Shown here in pieces: positions 1 through 6,276 of a stretch of DNA of 6,285 nt. The notes under the pieces were generated by a model. That model ran no database searches and was not told the origin of the DNA. It was given only the letters and a program-made list of their open reading frames with translations. How positions within the stretch are numbered: position 1 is the stretch's first letter; each line of letters begins with the position of its first letter. The stretch is from an uncultured Rhodospirillaceae bacterium (GTDB lineage Bacteria; Pseudomonadota; Alphaproteobacteria; RF32; CAG-239): contig OMQI01000071.1 of the NCBI GenBank assembly GCA_900313185.1, positions 1 through 6,285 of the forward strand, read 5' to 3'. Position numbers and translations under genes: made by a program.

Positions 1-406
1 AAAGTTTATAATATTCAAACGGGGTATATCTGTATTTAAAACGCCATTTTATTTCATCATTATGAGCATGCCAATCTTCGTGTGAAAATAAATAAAGACG
101 CATCGCATAAAGATTATCTTTTTCCACATAATTTCTGGTAATTTTGTCATTACTGTAATATAACAGCGTACTGCCTCGGTTCTCCAAAGTATCGGTTAAA
201 TACCTGATTTGCCTAACTGCTCCGTTAACCTTTACAACATTTTCCGATGTATTAACTTTCTTTTCTTCGGATTTTGGCTTGGACGCAGAACCGCAACCGA
301 CAACTCCGGTGCTTAAAACCAAAAACGAAACAACCGCCGTGAGAGCCTTAGCTCCCCGATTGTAAAGATTATTGCTTTTTGATTTTAAGTAACCTAAAAT
401 TCCCAT
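1..406 (-). CDS. Putative lipoprotein with HExxH motif, 3' end cut off by window edge
   Basis: I do not recognise a named family. Reading leftward from the ATG at 406-404, an open frame of 135 codons reaches the window edge with no stop, so the C-terminus is missing. Residues 1-20 are polar to basic (K8, K10, R17, K20). A hydrophobic stretch at about 21-37 follows and ends in V-V-G-C, a lipobox with the lipidation cysteine at residue 38. The residue after Cys is Gly, which in Lol-pathway bacteria favours the outer membrane. A Lys/Glu/Ser-rich linker spans about 41-55. Residues 109-113 are H-E-D-W-H, fitting the HExxH pattern of zincin metallopeptidases, though Asp at the third position is less usual there. 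The region after it is aromatic and basic. The start is supported by AGAGGG (416-411) four bases upstream and by a promoter just before it. It is divergent from the exporter operon. The gene is likely real; a peptidase role is inference. Confidence 0.78.
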   Translation of the reverse strand, partial: MGILGYLKSKSNNLYNRGAKALTAVVSFLVLSTGVVGCGSASKPKSEEKKVNTSENVVKVNGAVRQIRYLTDTLENRGSTLLYYSNDKITRNYVEKDNLYAMRLYLFSHEDWHAHNDEIKWRFKYRYTPFEYYKL

Positions 407-423
407 CTCGCCCTCTGCCACCA

Positions 424-452
424 AGAATAGCTCTTTTTACCATTTTTGTCAA
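424..452 (-). promoter_or_regulatory. Sigma70-type promoter for the lipoprotein gene
   Basis: On the minus strand there is a perfect -35 box TTGACA (452-447), a 17-nt spacer and a -10 box TATTCT (429-424, 4 of 6 matches to TATAAT). The predicted transcription start is near 416-418, giving a leader of only about 10-12 nt before the ATG at 406, with the AGAGGG ribosome site almost at the 5' end. No operator-like dyad beyond AT-rich noise overlaps it. Confidence 0.6.
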
Positions 453-487
453 TAATTAATATTCGAAAAAATTATCAAAGAACTTGC

Positions 488-516
488 TTTATTTACCAAA
501 TGCGCTAAACTATATT
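488..516 (+). promoter_or_regulatory. Candidate promoter for the exporter operon
   Basis: TATATT at 511-516 matches 5 of 6 bases of the -10 consensus. A weak -35 candidate TTTATT (488-493, 3 of 6) lies 17 nt upstream. Transcription would begin near 523, leaving a short leader that still contains the ribosome site at 530-533. An alternative pairing is TTGCTT (484-489) with TAAACT (506-511). The rest of the 407-541 intergenic region is AT-rich, with only a short imperfect inverted repeat (ATAATT 452-457 / AATTAT 470-475) that could be chance. Confidence 0.35.
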
Positions 517-529
517 GTGTTGTATATTC

Positions 530-533
530 GGAG
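530..533 (+). promoter_or_regulatory. Ribosome binding site deciding the start of the fusion-protein gene
   Basis: GGAG at 530-533 lies 8 nt before the ATG at 542. This favours 542 over the in-frame TTG at 515, which would add nine residues (beginning MCCIF) in front of a normal positively charged membrane anchor, and would place the start codon within the candidate -10 box. Confidence 0.75.
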
Positions 534-541
534 ATGTTAAA

Positions 542-1351
542 ATGAAAAAGTTATTATTTGCCGCAATAATCGCCATTGTTGCTTTCGGTATTTACACCTT
601 GACAAAACAACAAGAAGAGCAGCCGTTGATATTGTACGGTAATATTGATATTCGTCAGGTCAATTCGGCATTCAGAGTAGCCGGACGCTTGGAAAATATG
701 AATTTTGAAGAAGGTGACATTGTTCACAAAGGTGATGTTTTAGCTTCTTTGGATAATAAACCTTATGTTAATGCACAAAATCAAGCCAAAGCCAAAATAG
801 AACAAGCTGCCGCCTCGCTGGAAAATGCCAAACGGATAAACTCACGCAAACAAGCCCTTTGCAAAACACAAAATGCTTCGCAACAAGATTGTGATACTGC
901 CAAAGCCAATCAGGAAATTGCCGAAGCCGATTTACAATACGCCAAAGCAAGTCTTGATATTGCCGAAACCGCTTTGGAAGATACTATTTTAAAATCTCCT
1001 TCCGACGGCATCGTTTTAATTCGTATTTCCGAACCTGGAACTCTTCTTTCGGCAGGAGTTCCGGTGTATACAATCTCTCTTAATGATAGAATGTGGGCAC
1101 GCGCTTATGTTAAGGAAACAGACTTAGGAAAAATGCAAATCGGCACAAAAGTTAAAATTTATACCGATTCTACCACTAAAGTATATAACGGACACATCGG
1201 TTTCATTTCATCAACGGCGGAATTCACTCCCAAAACCATAGAAACCGCAAGTTTGCGTACTGATTTGGTATATCGCCTGCGCATTGTAATTGATGATGCC
1301 GACAATGATTTAAAACACGGCATGCCCGTAACCATAAAATTGGCTCAATAA
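542..1351 (+). CDS. ybhG: HlyD/YbhG-family periplasmic membrane fusion protein of ABC exporter
   Basis: This 269-residue protein should link the inner-membrane transporter to an outer-membrane channel. Residues 4-20 form one membrane anchor after two lysines, with no lipobox. The first lipoyl half is at about 45-71 (VAGRL...GDIVHKGDVLASLD), an alpha-helical coiled-coil hairpin at about 76-146, the second lipoyl half at about 148-180 (SPSDGIV, PGTLLSAG) and a beta-barrel region at about 184-267. The stretch STAEFTPK followed by LRTDLVYRLR (224-247) and the ending HGMPVTIKL are strongly YbhG-like. The hairpin tip keeps the R-x3-L-x6-S pattern (R102, L106, S113) that adaptor proteins use to meet TolC. 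It is about 60 residues shorter than E. coli YbhG (332 aa), the loss falling mainly in the hairpin. C107 and C117 flank the tip. The start at 542 is chosen on the ribosome site at 530-533. Its stop overlaps the next start by 1 nt. Confidence 0.88.
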   Translation: MKKLLFAAIIAIVAFGIYTLTKQQEEQPLILYGNIDIRQVNSAFRVAGRLENMNFEEGDIVHKGDVLASLDNKPYVNAQNQAKAKIEQAAASLENAKRINSRKQALCKTQNASQQDCDTAKANQEIAEADLQYAKASLDIAETALEDTILKSPSDGIVLIRISEPGTLLSAGVPVYTISLNDRMWARAYVKETDLGKMQIGTKVKIYTDSTTKVYNGHIGFISSTAEFTPKTIETASLRTDLVYRLRIVIDDADNDLKHGMPVTIKLAQ

Positions 1352-3033
1352 TGGATAGCATTGCAGAAATTAAAAATTTAAGAAAAACTTTCAAAAATCC
1401 GGCGATTACCGCCATTAAGGATTTAACATTGTCTCTGCCCAAAGGAAAAGTCATCGGTTTGGTCGGGCCGGACGGCGCCGGAAAGACAACTCTTATTCGT
1501 CTGCTCTTGGGACTTTTAACTCCTGATACAGGCTCAATTTCCGTATTAGGAATAACCCCCGTAACGCAAACCAATCTTTTGCATCAAAAAATCGGATATA
1601 TGCCACAAAAATTCGGTTTATATGAAGATTTAAGCATCATGGAAAATATGAATCTTTATGCCGATTTGAGAGAGTTAACCGAAGAACAGAAAAAAGAACA
1701 ATTCGAATGGCTTTTAAAATTCACCGATTTAAAACCTTTTACTTCTCGTTTGGCCGGTAACCTATCGGGTGGTATGAAACAAAAACTCGGATTGGGTTGC
1801 ACCTTATTGGGTAAACCGCAATTCTTATTATTAGATGAACCTGGGGTGGGTGTTGATCCGATTTCTCGACGTGAACTGATGAAAATGGTATACAGTTTGC
1901 GCAATCAGGGAATAACCGTATTATGGTCAACCTCTTATCTTGATGAAGCCGAAAAATTTGACAGTGTTCTTCTGCTTAATAACGGCGAGCTTATCTTTAA
2001 CGGATTACCGCACGAACTGACACAAAGAGTGGCAAAGCGGGTTTTTCAAACCAAACAACCGCATAATAATCCTCGTGCGTATTTAAGAAAAATAATGAAA
2101 AAACAAAATAAACTTGTCGATGCGGTAATATCCGGACAATATGTTCGTATTGTTTCAAAAGATACTGAACTTGTCCCCGAACTGGCTGCCGATTTTGTTC
2201 CGGTATCCCCTCGTTTTGAAGATGCGGTGATTGATATTTTAGGCGGAGCATCAATGCAAGTTTCGCCGATTGCCGAAAAAATAAACATTAAAAATGTTCC
2301 CGACACTGTAATAAAAGCTGAGAATCTGACTAAAGTTTACGGCACTTTTACTGCTGCCAAAGACATATCCTTTAACATCAAACGGGGTGAAATTTTCGGG
2401 CTTCTCGGTCCTAACGGTGCCGGAAAATCAACCACATTTAAAATGCTTTGCGGTTTAGCTAAACCGACATTGGGTAACGGCTATATTTTGAACACGGATA
2501 TGATTAAAAATCCGGCGGCGGCTCGTTCTCATCTCGGATATATGGCACAAAAATTTTCATTGTTTGCCACTCTGTCGGTTATGCAGAATTTGAACTTTTT
2601 CTCCGGTATTTACGGCTTACACGGCGATAAAAAGGAAAAACGCATCAAGCAAATGGTAGAAATTTTTGAACTGCAACCTTATTTGAAACAAGCTGCCGGC
2701 AACTTACCTTTAGGCTTTAAACAACGTTTGGCTCTGGCCTGTGCCATTATGCACAATCCGCCTATTTTGTTTTTAGATGAACCAACCAGCGGAGTTGATC
2801 CTTTAACACGTCGTGAATTTTGGAACCACATCAATTCTATGGTAGAAAAAGGGGTAACCGTTATGGTTACCACCCACTTTATGGATGAAGCGGAATATTG
2901 CGACAGAATTGCGCTGATATATCAGGGACAAGCCATAAAAATCGGCACTCCCGACGAACTCAAAAAGACAGGTGAAACAATGGAGGATGCTTTCATTCGT
3001 TTAATTGAAGAATATAACAAGGGAGGCTTATAG
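1351..3033 (+). CDS. ybhF: Fused double ATP-binding subunit of ABC-2 exporter (YbhF-like)
   Basis: This 560-residue cytoplasmic protein has two ATPase domains in one chain, close to the 578 of E. coli YbhF, and should power the two downstream permeases. Domain 1 (about 4-230) shows Walker A GPDGAGKT (39-46), Q-loop Q86, signature LSGGMKQ (138-144) and Walker B FLLLDEP with E163. At the H-loop position it has Ser (S195 in WSTSYLDEAE), not His. A linker of about 90 residues (230-320) contains SPRFEDAVIDILGG. Domain 2 (about 320-545) shows Walker A GPNGAGKS (353-360), Q400, a non-canonical signature LPLGFKQ (452-458), Walker B ILFLDEP with E477 and H-loop H509 (VTTHFMDEAEYCDRI). The two sites are thus unequal, a pattern I recall in YbhF too. 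The start ATG overlaps the upstream stop by 1 nt and has no clear ribosome site, so translational coupling is likely. Confidence 0.92.
   Translation: MDSIAEIKNLRKTFKNPAITAIKDLTLSLPKGKVIGLVGPDGAGKTTLIRLLLGLLTPDTGSISVLGITPVTQTNLLHQKIGYMPQKFGLYEDLSIMENMNLYADLRELTEEQKKEQFEWLLKFTDLKPFTSRLAGNLSGGMKQKLGLGCTLLGKPQFLLLDEPGVGVDPISRRELMKMVYSLRNQGITVLWSTSYLDEAEKFDSVLLLNNGELIFNGLPHELTQRVAKRVFQTKQPHNNPRAYLRKIMKKQNKLVDAVISGQYVRIVSKDTELVPELAADFVPVSPRFEDAVIDILGGASMQVSPIAEKINIKNVPDTVIKAENLTKVYGTFTAAKDISFNIKRGEIFGLLGPNGAGKSTTFKMLCGLAKPTLGNGYILNTDMIKNPAAARSHLGYMAQKFSLFATLSVMQNLNFFSGIYGLHGDKKEKRIKQMVEIFELQPYLKQAAGNLPLGFKQRLALACAIMHNPPILFLDEPTSGVDPLTRREFWNHINSMVEKGVTVMVTTHFMDEAEYCDRIALIYQGQAIKIGTPDELKKTGETMEDAFIRLIEEYNKGGL
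3021..3026 (+). promoter_or_regulatory. Ribosome binding site for the GTG-started first permease
   Basis: GGGAGG at 3021-3026, inside the last codons of the ATPase gene, lies 6 nt before the GTG at 3033. This is a strong site that supports the rare start codon, which shares its G with the preceding TAG stop. Confidence 0.75.
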
Positions 3034-4142
3034 TGAGAATATTAAAAGCCCTTGTGTACAAAGAATTTTTGCAAATTATCCGTGATCCCAGCAGTATACT
3101 GACCGCCTTTGTTTTGCCTTTTATACTGATTACCATTTTTGCCACAGCCATTAACCTTGATAATAATGCCATTGAAACCGGTTTGGTAATAGAAGGTGAT
3201 CGTGGACAGATAAACGATGTCATTGCTGCTTTTAACGGTTCCAAATTTATAAAAGTATATCGTTATGATAACCGAAAATCGGCTCAAGAGGCATTGATTA
3301 GCGGAGACATACGAGCCTTGGTTGTTATTCCCAACAATTTTGCACAGGCATTTACCGCTCAAATTGATGCCCCTATTCAAATCATAACCGATGCTTCCGA
3401 TCCAAATATTGCTCTTTTTGCCACCGCTTATGTGCAGGGAATTATCTCAACTGCCCAGAAAATAATAATGGAAAAACACGGCTATGATACTAATATCGGC
3501 ATTCGCATAGAAGCGCAATCTTGGTATAACCCCGAACTTAAAAGTCGTTATTTTATCCTTCCTAGTTCAATCGCCATAATTATGACGCTAATCGGAATGT
3601 TATTAACGGCTCTGGTTATTGCCCGTGAATGGGAACGAGGAACTATGGAATCGCTTTTAACCACCAAAGCATCAAAACTGCAAATAATTTCGGCAAAATA
3701 TATTGCCTACTACTGTTTAGCTATAGCCTCCGCCGCTTTCTGCACATTTTTGAGTGTAGTAATTTTTGATGTTCCTTTCCGAGGTTCATACTTTGTATAT
3801 TTTATCACCGCCAGTCTGTTTTTACTCCCTTCGCTCGGAATGGGATTTATTGTATCAACTCTGACTAAAAATCAATTCTTGGCCGCCGTTGCCGCCGCAA
3901 TGTTCGGTTTTTTACCGGCGGTTATGCTCTCCGGCGGCTTATTTGAAATATCATCAATGCCATCTGCAATCCGCAGTATCACCCACATTATACCGGCCAC
4001 ATATTTCATTCCGATCATCAAAAATTTATTTATGACCGGCAATATTTGGCCGATTATCATAAACGAAGGAAGTGCACTGCTGATATATGGCGTCTTAATG
4101 TTTGCTCTTTTGCATTTTATTACCAAAGAAAGGCTGGAATGA
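3033..4142 (+). CDS. ybhS: ABC-2 type permease subunit 1 (YbhS-like)
   Basis: This 369-residue inner-membrane permease matches the YbhS size (377). It starts with an amphipathic stretch (KEFLQIIRDPSS, 10-21) typical of this family. Predicted topology: TM1 at about 22-40, a large extracytoplasmic domain of about 130 residues (43-173) with VVIP and ITDASDPN motifs, then TM2 at about 174-196, the cytoplasmic AREWERGTMESLL motif (197-209) that is characteristic of ABC-2 permeases, and TM3-TM6 at about 223-245, 253-276, 283-304 and 340-362. MLSGGLFEISSMP (298-310) is the conserved element after TM5. The GTG start is set by the ribosome site at 3021-3026 and by a 1-nt overlap with the ATPase stop. 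It is expected to pair with the next gene product as a heterodimeric pore driven by the double ATPase. The substrate is unknown. Confidence 0.88.
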   Translation: MRILKALVYKEFLQIIRDPSSILTAFVLPFILITIFATAINLDNNAIETGLVIEGDRGQINDVIAAFNGSKFIKVYRYDNRKSAQEALISGDIRALVVIPNNFAQAFTAQIDAPIQIITDASDPNIALFATAYVQGIISTAQKIIMEKHGYDTNIGIRIEAQSWYNPELKSRYFILPSSIAIIMTLIGMLLTALVIAREWERGTMESLLTTKASKLQIISAKYIAYYCLAIASAAFCTFLSVVIFDVPFRGSYFVYFITASLFLLPSLGMGFIVSTLTKNQFLAAVAAAMFGFLPAVMLSGGLFEISSMPSAIRSITHIIPATYFIPIIKNLFMTGNIWPIIINEGSALLIYGVLMFALLHFITKERLE

Positions 4143-5266
4143 TGAAAAATTTCGTTTCTGTTTGCTATGCCGTTTGGGCGCTGATTGTAAAAGAATTTCA
4201 GATTATCTGGTCTGATCCGAAAAATCGTGCAATGATTCTTTGCCCTCCCGTATTGATGCTCGCCATATTTGCTTTTGCCGCTACTTTTGAGGTAAACAAC
4301 ATTTCAATGCTGATATATGATAAAGACGATTCGCAAATTTCTCGTGCTCTTATCGATAAACTCGCCAATACTCCTTATGTCAAACATATTGATATGGTCG
4401 ATAACCCTGAAGAGCTGACACAAAAAATCGATAATGAAAATGCATTTGTCGCCCTTACCATACCGCAAGATTTCGCCAAGAAAATATACTTAAACGAATC
4501 ACCTGTTGTGCAACTCATTCTGGACGGGCGAAAATCAAATACCGCACAGGTTGTCAGTGCTTACATAAGTTATATTTTAGCATCTTTCCAACACGAGATC
4601 GACGGGCAAAGTTTTCCGGAAATATCCGTGAAGTTGATTAATCGTAATTGGTTCAATCCCGAACTCAATTACCAATGGTATATCGTAACTTCATTTATGG
4701 GAGTATTGGTCACCGTGATGATGTTGGCAATCACGGCACTATCGGTTGCGCAAGAAAAGGAACTTGGCACTTTTGACCAAGTTTTGATTTCCCCGTTGAA
4801 ACCGTTTCAAATTTTAATCGGTAAAACCATTCCGGCAATAACAGTCGCCTATATAGATTTGACTTTGATGATTATCGCCGGACATTTTATTTTTCATATA
4901 CCGGCAGCCCGTGGATACCCGATGATATACGCCTGCATTTTTGTATTTTTGCTTTCCATCGCCGGCATAGGTTTGTTCATTTCAACTATTTGCCAAACCC
5001 AACAGCAGGCAATTTTCGGTGTATTTTCTTTTCTGGCACCGACATTTTTACTTTCCGGATTTATTACCCCTATTGAAAATATGCCGATATTTTTACAAAA
5101 ATTCAGCTATATAAATCCCCTAACCTACTTTTTCCGACTTGTACGTGGATTGTTTTTAAAAGATATAGATAACATAACCATCTGGGCAAACGTCTGGCCG
5201 TTACTCATCATTTCCATCTGTACGCTAAGTTTTGCTTCGTGGTTCTTTAACAAAAAAGTCAACTAA
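4139..5266 (+). CDS. ybhR: ABC-2 type permease subunit 2 (YbhR-like)
   Basis: This 375-residue inner-membrane permease is the partner of the previous one; E. coli YbhR has 368. Features are the N-terminal KEFQIIWSDPKNRAM element (18-32), TM1 at about 31-48, an extracytoplasmic domain at about 50-178 (QLILDGRKSNTAQ, NRNWFNPELNYQW), TM2 at about 181-203, the AQEKELGTFDQVLISPL coupling motif (204-220), TM3-TM6 at about 231-252, 261-283, 291-309 and 351-370, and LLSGFITPIENMP (304-316). The start is one of two adjacent in-frame ATGs. ATG 4139 overlaps the upstream TGA by 4 nt, ATG 4142 by 1 nt. AGG at 4131-4133 fits both, 5 or 8 nt away. An open frame extends upstream to 4046, but the 31 extra residues would lie inside permease 1 and look like out-of-frame sequence. 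The stop overlaps the convergent MetK-family stop. Confidence 0.88.
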   Translation: MMKNFVSVCYAVWALIVKEFQIIWSDPKNRAMILCPPVLMLAIFAFAATFEVNNISMLIYDKDDSQISRALIDKLANTPYVKHIDMVDNPEELTQKIDNENAFVALTIPQDFAKKIYLNESPVVQLILDGRKSNTAQVVSAYISYILASFQHEIDGQSFPEISVKLINRNWFNPELNYQWYIVTSFMGVLVTVMMLAITALSVAQEKELGTFDQVLISPLKPFQILIGKTIPAITVAYIDLTLMIIAGHFIFHIPAARGYPMIYACIFVFLLSIAGIGLFISTICQTQQQAIFGVFSFLAPTFLLSGFITPIENMPIFLQKFSYINPLTYFFRLVRGLFLKDIDNITIWANVWPLLIISICTLSFASWFFNKKVN

Positions 5267-6261
5267 ACAAGTCCGTTACGACACAACTCGGCAAACACCG
5301 GCTTATCCAGCCCCAACTCCTTTATAAGCACCTGTGGTTGCATTTCCGCTTGAAGATTAGATTCGCTGATGGTTGCACCTTTACGACATTTCAACACTGC
5401 GCTCGGCAATTCTGATTTTCCGATGCACGATGATAAATATACCCAAACTTCATCATTATCTTTAAGATTTTCCACCGCCAATTTACGGGCATATAAATTA
5501 AGTGTTACGTCTGCTTTACTGGCATCTTTACTCCACGGAGAACCTCCCCCGATCGGACACGCCGCAGAATAAAAATCGCAGGCCAATTTTCTTCCGGTAA
5601 TACCGCAATCGGCAACCGCCGAATGATATGTATAATTACCGGTGCCGTTGATAATAATTTGTTGCGGTTTCTCGCCTAAAACTTTGCAGACAAACTCTTT
5701 TAAATCTTCATCTTTAAGCATCGGAATAGCCACAATAGCCGTTTTTATTTTACCATTGTCAAGAGTAATTTGAGTTTTTATATCCAATCCCAAATTATCG
5801 CTCGTTCGAGCCTTTTCATACAAAGCTCGATTTAACTTTTTCGCTAAAAATAACTCACGATTGATAAGACCATCGCCTTGGCAAGCATAGCCGACATAAA
5901 CTCCCTGATCTCCCCAACCGTTGTTATCAACTCCTTGAGCAATTTCACAACTTTGGCAACCGATTAAATTTATAACTTTTACCTTATTGATATTAATTGC
6001 CTTATCGCCCCAAATGAGGGCATATCTCTCATCATAGCCGATTTTTCGCAAAGCATCTTTTACGCACTTGGCAAAGTCAATGTTTGTATTTTTACCGCAA
6101 ATTTCACCACCCAAAACCACTGTATTATCTTTAACCATAACCTCAACGGCATAACGCACCGAAGCGTCTTGTTCAATAAGGCGGTCAAGAATGTAACTGG
6201 TAATGTAATCTGCTGTTTTATCAGGGTGTCCCAAAGACACAAATTCTGCTGTTTTAATCAT
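5263..6261 (-). CDS. metK: Short divergent S-adenosylmethionine synthetase (MetK family)
   Basis: A 332-residue cytosolic enzyme predicted to make S-adenosylmethionine from methionine and ATP, releasing phosphate and diphosphate. Compared from memory with E. coli MetK (384 aa), the key residues are kept: E6, GHPDK with H12, D14 and K15, E40, GGEI with E53, Q103, GDQG with D118, K162, DCGITGRK with D218, R224 and K225, and SKDASKAD with K245, K249 and D251. It differs in several ways. The active-site loop between Q103 and D118 is 5 residues shorter, the glycine-rich signature reads GGGSPWSKD instead of GGGAFSGKD, the middle region is compacted, and the C-terminal tail is missing. It carries 12 cysteines, including CQSC at 102-105. 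The start ATG at 6261 follows AGGAGA by 7 nt. A paralogue or phage-type MAT is an alternative to the sole housekeeping enzyme. The family call is firm; activity is inferred. Confidence 0.82.
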   Translation of the reverse strand: MIKTAEFVSLGHPDKTADYITSYILDRLIEQDASVRYAVEVMVKDNTVVLGGEICGKNTNIDFAKCVKDALRKIGYDERYALIWGDKAININKVKVINLIGCQSCEIAQGVDNNGWGDQGVYVGYACQGDGLINRELFLAKKLNRALYEKARTSDNLGLDIKTQITLDNGKIKTAIVAIPMLKDEDLKEFVCKVLGEKPQQIIINGTGNYTYHSAVADCGITGRKLACDFYSAACPIGGGSPWSKDASKADVTLNLYARKLAVENLKDNDEVWVYLSSCIGKSELPSAVLKCRKGATISESNLQAEMQPQVLIKELGLDKPVFAELCRNGLV

Positions 6262-6268
6262 AAAAAAA

Positions 6269-6274
6269 TCTCCT
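6269..6274 (-). promoter_or_regulatory. Ribosome binding site of the MetK-family gene
   Basis: AGGAGA on the minus strand (6274-6269) is followed by seven T residues and then the ATG at 6261. This near-ideal site fixes the start. Only 24 bases upstream of the start are in the window, too few to judge a promoter or SAM-responsive riboswitch. Confidence 0.8.
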
Positions 6275-6276
6275 GT

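Larger units (their letters stand above)
542..5266 (+). other. Four-gene YbhGFSR-type ABC exporter operon
   Basis: Four genes in the same direction overlap end to end: TAATG at 1349-1353, TAGTG at 3031-3035 and ATGATG(A) at 4139-4144. No gap can hold a promoter or terminator, so they are almost certainly co-transcribed and translationally coupled. The order (fusion protein, double ATPase, two ABC-2 permeases) is that of E. coli ybhG-F-S-R. Known roles reported for that E. coli system include drug efflux and cation antiport; applying these here is inference. No TolC-type outer-membrane gene and no CecR-type regulator is in the window. Confidence 0.85.

Noticed and set aside
452..475. Inverted repeat ATAATT / AATTAT in the divergent intergenic region as a regulator site
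   Set aside because: Six AT-only pairs in an AT-rich stretch are expected by chance.
515..541. TTG at 515 as start of the membrane fusion protein (nine extra residues)
   Set aside because: No ribosome site precedes it, it overlaps the candidate -10 box, and ATG 542 has GGAG at ideal spacing and gives a normal membrane anchor.
768..3380. Minus-strand open frames of 60-116 codons opposite the exporter genes
   Set aside because: They lie antisense to well-supported conserved genes, have no ribosome sites or recognisable domains, and look like chance frames.
4046..4138. Upstream extension of permease 2 (31 residues)
   Set aside because: It lies wholly within permease 1 in another frame, lacks family similarity, and ATG 4139/4142 has a ribosome site and the expected family N-terminus.
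5252..5282. Possible minus-strand intrinsic terminator: GTC-(GT)-AAC pairing with GTTGAC, then six T
   Set aside because: The stem has only 6 AT-rich pairs interrupted by a 2-nt bulge, with an 11-nt loop. It is too weak to call without folding energies.
5369..5572. Plus-strand 67-codon frame inside the MetK-family gene
   Set aside because: It is opposite highly conserved catalytic motifs of the minus-strand gene and shows no independent coding signs.
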